Assembly: GCA_049999805.1 (NCBI GenBank)
Contig: JBNGIO010005395.1
Location: 29,802-93,801 of the forward strand
DNA: 64,000 bases
From: Folioceros fuciformis
Lineage: Eukaryota > Anthocerotophyta > Anthocerotopsida > Anthocerotales
Direction: 5' to 3'
Under the pieces are notes generated by a model, which was not told the origin of the DNA, ran no database searches, and saw only the letters and a list, made by a program, of their open reading frames with translations. This document shows positions 23,046-36,146 of the stretch, piece by piece (positions within the stretch are counted from its first letter, which is position 1; every line of letters begins with the position of its first letter). The position numbers and the translations under genes were made by a program.

Positions 23046-25556
23046 ATGAGGTAATCCAGGCGCCTTCGGATTTGTTCTCTTATGGAGGTGCTTGGGCTTC
23101 ATGGGTTCTGAGGCGGTGCGTGAATCTGTACAGCTGGGGAATTGGAATGCTTATTTTGCGGATTTCATTCGGAGAACAGAAAGGAACTCCACGTGGATTG
23201 GGTCGGAAAATGCAGGAAGCTTGCTGGCATCACGACTTGCTGGACTTGGGGCATTCCATCGGCCTGGTTTCGACCCTGGTGGGTTGCGAGAGGGCTCTGG
23301 CAGGTTTTCTTCCAGCTTATTTGTTTCTTAGTAATTTTCGGCAGCTGTGTTGTGTTGTAGCGTGAGTCGAAGGAACGGCTGAGTTAACGTGACGGCTCTC
23401 ACCATTGCAGAGGTGCCATTGAGGAAGAAGTGCTAGTGCCTGAAGCTTGGAATGAGCTGTGCGAAGAGAAGGGTCTGTATTGGGCCGTTGAAGTGTTAGA
23501 CATCCTGGTTCAGCAATTCGGATCTGAAGTTCCTGCATCTTTCTTCTATTGTGTTCTCAAAGGGTGCATCGCGCAGAAGGATTTGGCTGTTGGCAAACGT
23601 GCGCATGCCCTTGCTCATACTAGTGGGTACGAGTCCAATAGTTTCTTGGCCAACCATATAATCCGGATGTACTCTTCCCATGGCAAACTGGAGGAGGCAA
23701 TGCTAGTGTTTGATAGGGTGGCTGTGCCCAGCATTTTCATGTGGTTTTCAGTTATATCAGTACATGCTGAGCAGGGACTTCCAGCACAAGCCCTCAAACT
23801 GTATGGACGGATGCAACAGGCGTCAGTGAAGCCGAATAACTACGTGTTTGTGGCGGCCCTCAAGGCATGTGTGAATGCACGAGATTTGGCATCTGGCAAG
23901 AAAGTGCATGCTGATGTCTTGGGACAGTTACTTGAGGCCAATGTTTTTGTAGGCAGCAGCCTGGTGGACATGTATGTCAAATGTGGTAGCCTAGAGGATG
24001 CTCAGGCAGTGTTTGACAGACTACCTGCCAAGAATGTGGTGACATGGAATGCCTTGCTTGGTGGATATGCAGATCGAGGGCTCTGTCACGAAGCCCTTGT
24101 TCTACATGCTAAGATGCAGGAAGAAGGCCAAACCGCAGCTAATCGTGTCACATATATGTCCCTTCTGAAGGCCTGTGGCAGCATCGGAGCACTGCATGAG
24201 GGCAGGCAACTTCATTCCGAAATTCGAGGGTCGGAGGTGGAGGCCGATGTTACGGTTGGAAACTGCCTGGTGGATATGTATGCTAAATGTGGCAGCCTAG
24301 AAGATGCTCGCAGAGTATTTGACAGTATGCCGACAAGAGATGTAGTCACGTGGACATCTATGATCGGAGGATATGCTGAGCATGGGCTCGGGCAAGAAGC
24401 CCTGAATATTTACAGCTGTATGCAAGTGGATGGCATCACACCAGCCAACCGCGTGACCTTTCTATGCCTTCTGAGAGCATGCGCTGATGTGGGAGCATTG
24501 CATCAGGGGAAGCTGCTTCACTGTCAAATACAAGAGCAAGGTCTGGAAGCGGATGTGGTTGTTGGTGGTAGCCTAGTAGACATGTATGCAAAATGTGGCA
24601 GCTTAGAGAATGCACGCAAAGTGTTTGACAGACTACCCAGACGAAATGTGGTGACGTGGACTGCGTTGTTGAATGGCTACGGCCAAGCTAATGATAGCCA
24701 AATGGCAATGCAGTGTTTCCAAGCGATGCAGAGGCATGGGGTTGAGCCTGATGAGTTCACTTTCACATGTCTTCTTGTGGCTTGCAGTCATGAAGGCCTT
24801 GTGTCTGAGGGTCAGCAGTTTTTCAGGATGATGGTGGAACAGGGCATTAGGCCCAATGTGTATCACTTTAATTGTATGGTTGATCTTCTTGGACGGGCTG
24901 GGCGGTTACATGAGGCAGAACAGACGTTGCGATCTATGCCATATCACGATGACGTTGTAGGGTGGTTATCTTTGCTAAATGCCTGCAAAACTCATGGTGA
25001 TGTAGATTGTGGAAGGCGATGTTTTGACCATATTACCCAGACTGATCCTCAGAATTCAGCTGCCTATGTGCTGTTGGGTGACATATATTCCAAGGCTGGT
25101 AGGTGGAGGGATGTGGCAAGGATAGAATACTTGAGGAAGTCTGTAGGCGCTTACAAAATGCCCGCGAGGGCATGGATTGAGGTTAACGACAAGGTTCATA
25201 CCTTCGTTGTCGGAGAAGACAGAGACGATGTTACCCTCAGGATCAGGAGTGCGAATTTGCGGTTGGAGCAGGATAATGGCGGTGAACCACGCACAGACTT
25301 GGTGCTGAAGCAAGATTACAACGAGAAGGAAGATCCCTTGTGTGGTCATGCCGAGAAACTGGCATTGGCGTTTGGTCTGCTGAATACTCCACATGGCCAA
25401 ACTTTGATAGTTACTAAGAATCTCCGAATGTGCAACAATTGTCATGATGGCACCAAGATCATGTCTAAAATTGAGAAACGTGAGATAATCGTCAGAGATG
25501 CACATCGCGTACACCATTTTGTTGATGGATTCTGTTCTTGTGGAGATAGACATTGA
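23046..25556 (+). CDS. PLS-class PPR protein with E and DYW domains (organellar C-to-U RNA editing factor)
   Basis: Site-specific editing factor of chloroplast or mitochondrial transcripts. The PPR array binds RNA and the DYW domain is a cytidine deaminase. The main exon starts at 23411 and is uninterrupted to the stop. A short first exon ending at 23050 with an ATG at 23046 joins in phase (ATG AG / A GGT GCC), so I use that start, but a longer 5' end is possible. Repeats recur every ~35 residues with the block SLVDMYAKCGSLEDA. The E region has WIEVNDKVHTFVVGED. The DYW domain keeps the deaminase signature HAE (near 25350) and CNNC (near 25432), plus the second zinc site HHFVDGFCSC. The last three residues are DRH, not DYW. 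The usual PG in the PG box is altered (KMPARAW). About 725 residues. Confidence 0.9.
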
Positions 25557-26291
25557 CTCCAGAATGACGGGGTTCTGCGGCATGCGGGCCTGTTGTCCTC
25601 GATGATTAGAAATGAGCTCCTCTTTCAAACTTCCTGTCGACGTCCCGTGCTCCGTCTATCTGGGAAATCAGATAACTTCTGATGTCTTATAAGGTTTTCC
25701 TTGATGATGCGGGATTTGTATAATACAGTCAGACCCCTCTAATTGGGAACAATTGGGAGTAGCAAACCCCTCTAATTGGGAACAATTGGGAGTAGCAAAA
25801 ATCCTCCCATTTAGAGGGTTCCGTTTAGGCATGTTCATCTTTTTAAAAAAATAAAAATATTTAAAAAAATAAAAAATCTTTTAATTAAAATTTGAAAGAG
25901 CTTAAAAGTTTCCAAAAAATCTAAAATGTTTCCTCATACTACATGACAAGTTGCCAATGACTAGTAATACGTTTTTCCAACTAGAATGCAACTTCAAAGC
26001 ATTATATGGCATCTCTTCCAAAAATATCTTCGCTATCCTCATAGCATTATCTACAACATCTTTTGTCATACACGGTCTTGGCGCTGACGCTGTATCATTC
26101 TCCTCACCCTCCTCATTGACAGGTGGAGGGATTAATGCTTGCCATATTTCGTCCCCTGTAGGAATATACGTAGTCTCCAATTCTTCATCCTCCTCAAAGT
26201 TTAGATACTCTTTAGCTGTCATCGTTGGATATCCAACATCAGCAATTCATGTCATATCCTCAAATGTTAATAATGCTAAGCTTCGCATGGA

Positions 26292-27766
26292 CTATTGTAG
26301 CTCTTCTACCTGCGGTTTCAATGAATTAGAGTGATTTTGAGGATCCGACAATGGATCCTCTGGATCATATGGTGAGCTGTTTAGATCCAAATTCTCACAG
26401 AACCGAGCATCTTGTGCACGCAATTCCGCATCCAAAGTGCTATACCTCCAACCATTGCGTATGGTATGAGGACTCACAAATGAAGTCCAAGCTCTTACCA
26501 GCATAACCACTACTTGATATACATCGATAGTTGTAGCCGCATTGTCTATGATCTGGTTGTATTGGTACGAAATCATCAACTTACAATACTGAGCCTTGAA
26601 AGAACAGATGATCCCCTTGGTCCAAAAGTTGATATACGCTTGTCACATTGGGTGGAAAGAAAACCATCTTTGTAATTTACAATTGAGCTGCATTACCAAA
26701 CCGANNNNNNNNNNNNNNNNNNNNNNNNNNNNNNNNNNNNNNNNNNNNNNNNNNNNNNNNNNNNNNNNNNNNNNNNNNNNNNNNNNNNNNNNNNNNNNNN
26801 NNNNTATACGCTTGTCACATTGGGTGGAAAGAAAACCATCTTTGTAATTTACAATTGAGCTGCATTACCAAACCGATGCCCAAGACAATTATCCACTATA
26901 AGTAACACTCTAGTTCGCCCTGATGCAACCATCCTCTGGTCAAGATCTAGCAAAAACTTCTCAAATAGCTCTATTATCATCCATGCCTTTTGCTTTACAT
27001 ATCAGATAATATTCAAATTCTCGGGATTTTGAATATTCGTGACAGAGAAAGCACGAGGCCTAAGATATCTGTAAATCACAAGAGGTGGCAACTTGCAAGA
27101 TCCATCAACATTTGTTGTCAGTCCAATTGTCAACCGGTCCTTAAACTGCTCCCCTCCTGCAATACGCATTGTTGCAAGTGTCCTGTTCGACGGTGCTCTA
27201 AAGAAAAGACCAGTCTCATCTATGTTAAAAACATTTGCAGCTCCATAATCAAGAACTTGAAGTTACAGCTCTCTAAGAGCTGCCTTCACTGCTTCTATAT
27301 TGTCAACACTCCCTGCCTCTCCATATATGACAACTGATTTAAAATTATACCTTTCCTTCTAGTGAGCAACCCAACCTCTATGGTATGTTATTTTTGGTTT
27401 CTCATCTTTAGGAATCTTTTCGTGGAATTTGGAAGCCATCTCATGGAGCAAGTCATCTGAAATTGTGGCACCTTGAGCTTGGATTACAAGAGCCCAAACG
27501 TGTACTACATGGTCAACCTGTGGGCATACGGCTGGTCTATCCCTCATTCCTGCCATATTAGTTATTGGACCAATGGCAAGGTCCAACCATTTGTCTTTGT
27601 TTTTCACAATCCTAGACAATGCACTTTTATAAGCTGCTATTGAAAACTTCTCTGTTGTCCATCTAGTCAACTCCCTAAGAGTGCAAGATTGTTGGACATA
27701 ATATTCGTAAACCTCTTTCCTTTGTTGCTTTGTTAGGGTAGCATGCTTGCGCAGTGGCTTGGGCAA
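26292..27766 (-). pseudogene. Broken pogo/Tigger-type (CENP-B HTH / DDE) transposase
   Basis: Reading leftward, 27766-27359 encodes an HTH region of the CENP-B/pogo kind (LPKPLRKHATLTKQQRKEVY at its start). The next 350 nt encode the DDE catalytic core, with the first Asp in NVFNIDETGLFF (about 27215) and the second in LLIVDNCLGH (about 26890). A remnant of the third Asp block lies near 26615. Breaks seen: a stop at 27359-27361, a stop at 27263-27265, a stop at 27002-27004, a one-base frameshift near 26611, and the N gap. It cannot make an active enzyme. No start codon was found upstream of 27766; an intron may precede it. Confidence 0.8.
26705..26804. other. Assembly gap (100 N) flanked by an identical 72-bp sequence
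   Basis: Exactly 100 N. The 72 nt before the gap (26633-26704) and the 72 nt after it (26805-26876) are identical, both starting tatacgcttgtcacattggg. This is what an unmerged contig overlap looks like. Confidence 0.95.
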
Positions 27767-28244
27767 TATCGTTCCTACACGTTAAAGAGAATGGGTAAGA
27801 AACATATATAAACTATCTTACAACAAGACAACAACTTACAACACCATAAGAAAACTTGTACAATGAAGCAACTTATGTACTAGGAACAATACTACTAATC
27901 ACAAAGCATAGTGTACAGAACTACTACATATATAGGCTCAATGTCGATGACAATCTCGATGACTGTCTATGTTTTATGATATAATCTCAATAGCCTTTAA
28001 CTTGACATAATCTCAATAACTTATGATTTAATCTCGATAAAATAATTTCTTCAACTTCTTTTTTAAAATATGTATTTTCCCTTTTACAGAGGTGTACTTA
28101 CATTGAATGTTTGGGAGACATGTTCCCATTTACAAATTAGAGAGTTTCCCATTTAGCATGTAGCACATTGAAGGGAGTAAGCTCGGGCGTTCCATTTAAA
28201 GAGGGTTCTCATTTATAGGGGTCCCAATTAGAGGGGTCTGACTG

Positions 28245-29178
28245 TAAAATGAACCTTGGAATGGAGTTATAACCTTACAGAAAGATGAAAGCTTGTGAAT
28301 TCTGTAATGGTGCTTGACTTTAATATGGCATAAGACCAACGTGTCTAAATTAACACACTTCTCATGTTTCTAAGGGCCATATGTTTTTGCCAGTATGTAG
28401 ATTAATCAAACACAACTCAATGTTTAGATTTATGTAGGTAAATCATTATGGGTAGACAACTCAAAGTCTAGATTTGTGTAGGTAAGTCATTAAGAGGTTA
28501 AACAACGTTAGTCATCAAGCATGAATCTCTTTGTTGATGGCTATGTGGGCCGTGGGCCACATAGCCATCAATTAGCTTTGATTAAGGTAGCCTAAAGAAA
28601 CTTTTCATAAGCATTATGGTCAAGTATTGCCAAGCTCTTTATGGACTCAACATGCGGATATATTGTAGTGGAAATACGGTTTTGATCTTGAAAGAAATCT
28701 TCTTGAAGGTTTGGTCAAGATGTCTTTGTTGGCCTCTTACAAAGTGTTCTTGCATGGGGACCCAAAGCAAAACATAATAATATGTAGAAATGTAAAAGGA
28801 GTAATATTATTCACCATGAGAAATCCAAAGAAACTTAATAAATAGTTCATCAAATACATCAAGACAAATGATAGGACCCTTTTATTGTTAAAAAAGAGAT
28901 GGAAAGTCTCATCTACTCCAAAGATTGAGGGAACAATCTAAGTGGAGCCAAAGGCTAAAAAGGTACTAGACCCTTCAAATATCATTTTCAAAAACTACCT
29001 ACGACTTCCAAAATGTCATAAACCCTTGACCTGCGCTTGTTGTTGTATTAAAAACCGCGTTGGCCAATGCTCTTTACAAAGCAATGGATACGTGTTGTCG
29101 GAAGAAGGCCACCACGGAGGAAAGACGGAGAACACCATTCCTAAGACTTTATAAACCTTAGCGCACTCCTTAATAAAC
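28245..29178. other. AT-rich gene-free DNA, with a 15-bp inverted repeat
   Basis: No gene recognised. At 28534-28548 and 28557-28571 two perfectly complementary 15-mers (ttgatggctatgtgg and its reverse complement) surround an 8-nt loop, so the strand could fold into a stable hairpin. The rest is low-complexity AT-rich DNA with no coding signal. Confidence 0.6.
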
Positions 29179-29313
29179 CTTGAAATGTCTTTGCCAATAG
29201 TCCTCCTTGAAATGTTCTTGCCAATAGTCTTCCTTGAAATGTCCTTGCCAATAGTCCTCCTTGAAATGTCTTTGCCAATAGTTCTGCTTGAAATGTCCTT
29301 GCCAATAGTCCTA
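29179..29313. repeat. 27-bp minisatellite, five copies
   Basis: Five head-to-tail units of 27 nt, consensus starting cttgaaatgtccttgccaat, with one to four differences between copies. Because 27 is a multiple of three, the minus strand stays open across the array, but I see no gene around it. Confidence 0.92.
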
Positions 29314-29686
29314 TGAGTCTTAAGAGCAAACCCTAAACCCTTCATAGAAATGAGCCATGTCATGTTAGCAAGCTTATGTTCCATGTTGGTTCATAAAATC
29401 CCCTTGCGAAGTGAAGATTAAGCAATACTTTGACATCTACATTTTACATACTCTTTTCTCCCCCTCGCCTCCTCTACCCATCCCCTAAGTAATTAATACC
29501 AATCCCCGTCCTCTAGACCAAATAAAGGAAACTCATCCTTATATCTACAAGCGTATGGAATATAAAGAGAAGACAAGCATTGATACACCTACAGAAACTA
29601 GACAAGAATTGTAATTAATCGAACCCTAAAATCTTAAAGAGTACTACCTCACCAATTAGAATCTCTCACCTTAGTTCTTTCTACCC

Positions 29687-29885
29687 TCTTAGCACTCAAC
29701 TTGTGTCATATTCCTCATAGCACTCAACTTGTGTTAAATTTCTCTTAGCACTCAACTTGTGTCATGTTCCTCATAGCACTCAACTTGTGTTAAATTTCTC
29801 TTAGCACTCAACTTGTGTCATGTTCCTCTTAGTAGTCAACTTGTGTCATATACCTCTTACACTCAGATTAGGTCAGATTCTTTTA
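29687..29885. repeat. 28-bp minisatellite, six copies plus a decayed tail
   Basis: Six units of 28 nt built on tcttagcactcaacttgtgt, followed by one or two decayed units. Copies 1-5 alternate between two versions (ending catrttcc and taaatttc), so the higher-order period is 56 bp. Confidence 0.9.
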
Positions 29886-29989
29886 GCACTCATAATTAAG
29901 TATGATCGTGATGTGCATCAACTCAAAGTTTCCACAATATTTCTCTATGCCACACTAAAGGAGACAATTTTCCTAGAGTAATCTTGTAT

Positions 29990-31125
29990 GAAGGTGCCAT
30001 GAGACCTTTCGTAGTATATGTAGATTGCTTGAGGGCATAGATGGCCTCAAGTAATCACCAACCGAATTTTACCAAATAATAGATGATCTTCTAAAAAATG
30101 TCCTTATGAAGACCGAAGGTAACCGAAACCTATGCCTAATATGAGAGGAATAGCAATTTCTTGTGCTTGCTCTCTATATTGATGATTGTATCATGTTGAC
30201 AAATGATTCAACAAAACTGTTAGTGGACGTTAAGACAATGCTCTCTGCAAAGTTTTAGATGAGAGACTCATAAGACCCTTGCAATTTTTCTTCAGGGTAC
30301 AAATCCAACAGGACAAAAAAGTAGCTATATTGACCCCCTTGCAATTTAAGTACATCTTCAATATTTAGAACAAGTTCCAACTTTCATATGCATACCCTGT
30401 TCCAACCTTGCTTTCAACTAAAGTCAGACTCACCTTTGCTGATTGTCCTATGATCGAAGGAAACAAGAGGACATGACCATGGTGCCTTTCTTAAGCACTC
30501 TCAACAGTTTAATCTAACTTCATTGTTGAATGTGCTACAATATTTGTCATGCTACATTGATCATCGCACAATTCATATCTAACTATTGCAGACCATACTT
30601 GATGTTTGTGAACAAGATCTACAGATATCTAAAGGGCATTTGGTCCACTTGGTATTATTTACAAGAGTGGACCAGCTGACAGTGTGCTCAACTTAAAGGG
30701 TTGGATAGAGATGTAGTGGGCACTCAATAGCGATGCTTGTCCAAATGTTGTCTTGCTCATTGCAATGTATGTCTTCACCCTCCGTGGATCAACAATCTAA
30801 TGGTTATGTAAGAAGCTTGCCACTATTAATTTATCAAGAGTCGAAAGAGAGTTCGGGGCTCTCTCTAAGGCAAGTAAGATAGTTGTTCGCTGTAGGCATA
30901 TCTTAGAAGGTCTTGGTCATGCCCAAGTGAGCATACATTGTAATAACACAACAACCATTGTACTTACAAAAGGTGATAGAATCTATACTAGAACCAAGCA
31001 CTTGGAAGTAGCCTGGCCATTTCATCACACACCTGGCTGTTAAAGGCATGGTTAAGCTAGTCTACGTCCTAATAGAATACCTTGTTGACCTACTTACAAA
31101 ATTGTTAGCTAGGACTCGACATTAG
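29990..31125 (+). mobile_element. Ty1/copia retrotransposon relic (reverse transcriptase and RNase H fragments)
   Basis: Translated fragments in shifting frames match a copia pol gene in the right order. At about 30172 there is LYIDDCIML, the YxDD active-site block of reverse transcriptase, preceded by an eroded IYGLKQ-like block near 30020. At 30815-31020 there is an RNase H tract with FGALSKASKIVVRC, LEGLGHAQVS and RTKHLEVAW. Stops and frameshifts occur throughout. No long terminal repeats were found, so the ends given are only the limits of the recognisable coding remnants. Confidence 0.75.
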
Positions 31126-32601
31126 ACTCTCATAGCCTCCTTAGGTTTGATAACACAATATGTAGTCCTTCGAGCTCATAACATGGGCAAGATGGCTTGA
31201 ACTGAGTGAGAGTAATAATCAATTGACTAGACTGGCTCACAACATGTCTTGGTTGAGCCTCATCACTATGTGGCGAATTTGTTGCTCTACTGACGTTACC
31301 TCATGCATGTTTCCGTGTGAATAATAAATTGTCATGATAATGTATGCATACATTTTGTAGTACATAAGTACCATGGCTTGCAAGGCGCGTGGGTGGTTTG
31401 TTGCCGCCAAACCCGGCCCGTTCACCCCAAGAAGAAACAAAAGAAGAGGAAGACAACAAAGGGCTTGTCCGGATGGAGATCGAGGAGATTGGGTGGGCTG
31501 GACATCGGGATGCCCACAGCGTGACAGAGAATGACATCTGCATCCTAAGGAGAGAGAAGGAAGTGACACGCCGACTGTACACGTATATATGGACGTATAT
31601 CCAGATGGGTAATGCAAGAAGAAAAGGAAGGAAAGCAGATGGTTAGGCGACGCATTGGACACAACTACAACTACAACTACAGCCTGGAGGAGGAGTTGAC
31701 CGCGGCACCCGTGGAGGTGGGCGGTGGACGAGGCCGGGCCAGGAAATGTTTGGAAGCAAACAGTTGGGTAAACAAAATGTGTGGAAATCGTGGGGGTGTG
31801 GTATAAAAATTCCGGCTGCAGGAGTGGGGGGCTGTGGGGGTGCCGGTGCGTTGAGCACGTTGTTGTGTGGTACGAGGTGAAGAACTCGTATGGCGGAGCC
31901 TCCATTCCGGCGGACTCTGCGGTACGCCGCGCGCAGGTCCTGACGCACACAAGACACTGCACTCTCCCCCGTCCTGTGGGCCGGAAGTCGGGACGCGACC
32001 GGGCAAAGGGAGAGGGAGGAGGAGAGGGGAGAGGGAGAGTCTGCAGGCCAGCCAGCCAACCAGCCAGCCAGCCTACCGTCCGTCTGGATCTGTTCTGTTC
32101 GGTGCGCGGGGGCTTGTCGTCGATCCTGCTCGGCTATGGCCGCGCCACTCTCGCACTGGCGGTCTGGCTCGCACTCGGGGGCGGCCTCGGGGTAGCGCAG
32201 CGCGGGAATTCGGTAGCTCCGCTGCAAGATCCGTAGAGCCTGCCATGCTGGGATTCCGACTCTCTTCTTGGAGCGGCAGGGGCAGCGGGCTCGGGCTCGG
32301 GCTCGGGCTGGGGCNNNNNNNNNNNNNNNNNNNNNNNNNNNNNNNNNNNNNNNNNNNNNNNNNNNNNNNNNNNNNNNNNNNNNNNNNNNNNNNNNNNNNN
32401 NNNNNNNNNNNNNNCTTGAGGCGCGGGCCCGGGATTCCGGCCCGGTGCGGGACGGCGGCAGGGGAGCATGAGCGTGCGTAGCGTGGGAGGCGGATCTCGG
32501 CATTGGTGCCGCGGGGCAGGACTGGGGCAGGGGGTTAGGGTTGGATCGCAGATCTAAGGGCGCCTAGCGCGGCTCGGCTGGCCCCGGATCGCGCTACCAT
32601 C
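31126..32601. other. 5' flank of UDP-glucose epimerase with second 100-N gap (32315-32414)
   Basis: Composition rises steeply from AT-rich at 31.2 kb to very GC-rich at 32.3 kb, where a run of gctcgggctcgg leads into exactly 100 N. The gap is probably a GC-rich simple repeat. The last 190 bp before 32602 is presumably 5' UTR. A ccagccagccaa-rich run lies at 32045-32075. Open frames cross this region on both strands, some running through the Ns, but they look like composition artefacts. Confidence 0.55.
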
Positions 32602-34829
<2,228 letters not shown>

Positions 34830-36146
34830 GCAACGTCAAATAATCTGTGCCATCAGGACAGCAGTTCTCTGACTGCTCCAGAAAACCTGTGAGTGAAGAA
34901 AATGTGAATCACTGTGGTTTTGGCAGACTAATACGGAGGTCTGAGTCAGAAAGTCGGGATGTGCATATTAGACTGAATAGTGGTCGTATTTGGAGGAAAA
35001 GCTGCAGCGATTTGAGGGCAGCAACACATTTTTCTCTCCGCCAAGCTTCGCCCGCTCTGGCCGAGGGCCTGCAGAAGTCTAGAGTTGAGAAACTGTAACT
35101 TTACTTATTCCAGTATACAACTTTGTTTCCCTTGGTCAAGGTGACTTGTGAGGAGCCCATCGTCCGCAAGCTCTTTTCTTGTCCCCTAGGGGCCCTTCAC
35201 GATTTACCTCAGCCTGTGACGTACTTCTTGCATTGCAGCACAAATTTCGTTTCGGGTTGTAACTGAACCAACTATTACCCCAACGATAATGGCCAAAGGC
35301 CGGTCCCATTGGCAGGGTAAGCGGTGGCTTTAACCCTCTCTTTGACAAAATAGTCTCGTTTCTTCCCTCTGCCAGGTATATAATGAATCCGCTAGGGGAA
35401 ATGTTCCTAACTTTCCTTTAGAATCACTCTTCCTCTTGAGACTGGAGTTGGTGCGCCATTCATCATCATGCATGAGAGTAGGCAGTCTCACAGCCACAGC
35501 TTGTGATCCAACCTTCCGTGTCTTCAGCTGCGTTGTCGTGGTATGCTCCGCCCGCGGCCCCGCCTCCACCTCCTGCTTGTTGCATGTCCTGCGCACACCG
35601 AAAAGGGGGCAGAATTGGTGAGGGTGAAGCTTGTTTCATCCCTTGGTTAATGATCTGCACGGTGAGCTGTTGTTTGGCTTCGGTTCGGTTGTTGCAGGCG
35701 CTGCGGCTTTGCGCTTGTCCCCTCCCTCCAGCCATCCTGAGCTTGAGGAATTGGAGCCCCAGCGCTCGGTGCTCGGTGTGATTCTGATCTCATACCCTCA
35801 ACCATCCTGCGGTTGCCTACGAATTCTTGAATTGTTGTCGTGATGCTCAAGTTTGTGCTGGTTCTCCTGGTTGCCTCTGCGAGCTTTGCGTGAACAGTAG
35901 CTAGTTTGGCTCTGGGTTCCTCGGCGTACTTTGAGTCGATACTCGGAAACGACAAATTCCGCGATATATAAAAGGTCAGTATCTCCTGAGAGTACTGAGG
36001 TACGGCCTGCCATGGATTGTGTTATTTTATTGCTTCTCTCGTCCTGCCTGGATGCCCTGCCAGAGTTTTGCGATGGTTTGGCGTGCTAATTGTGTTGTAG
36101 TTTGTGTTGCATCCCTTTCGGCTGGGCTGAACCTAGATCCGAAAAG
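34830..36146. other. Intergenic: downstream of epimerase, upstream of membrane protein gene
   Basis: About 1.3 kb, no gene recognised. The 3' UTR of the epimerase and the promoter plus 5' UTR of the next gene must lie here. A possible 5' UTR acceptor (tgtgttgtag) sits near 36101. Confidence 0.5.

Larger units (their letters stand above)
25726..28244. mobile_element. Decayed pogo/Tigger-like DNA transposon (TA target duplication)
   Basis: Terminal inverted repeats: the left end begins cagtcagacccctctaattg and the right end is its reverse complement, 23 nt identical before the first mismatch. TA flanks both sides (25724-25725 and 28245-28246), the signature target of the Tc1/mariner/pogo superfamily. 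The interior is AT-rich and carries a minus-strand transposase relic. Just inside the left end a 33-nt stretch beginning cccctctaattgggaac is tandemly doubled (25735-25800). Further decayed copies of the terminal motif lie just inside the right end. The element sits about 170 bp downstream of the PPR stop codon and contains an N gap, so its true length is uncertain. Confidence 0.8.

Noticed and set aside
29016-29384. Minus-strand open frame across the 27-bp minisatellite
   Set aside because: The frame stays open only because the repeat unit is a multiple of three; flanks are non-coding.
31643-32503. Minus-strand open frame of 286 codons
   Set aside because: It runs through 100 N, is Pro/Arg/Ala-rich as expected from GC-rich DNA, and overlaps open frames in all other registers.
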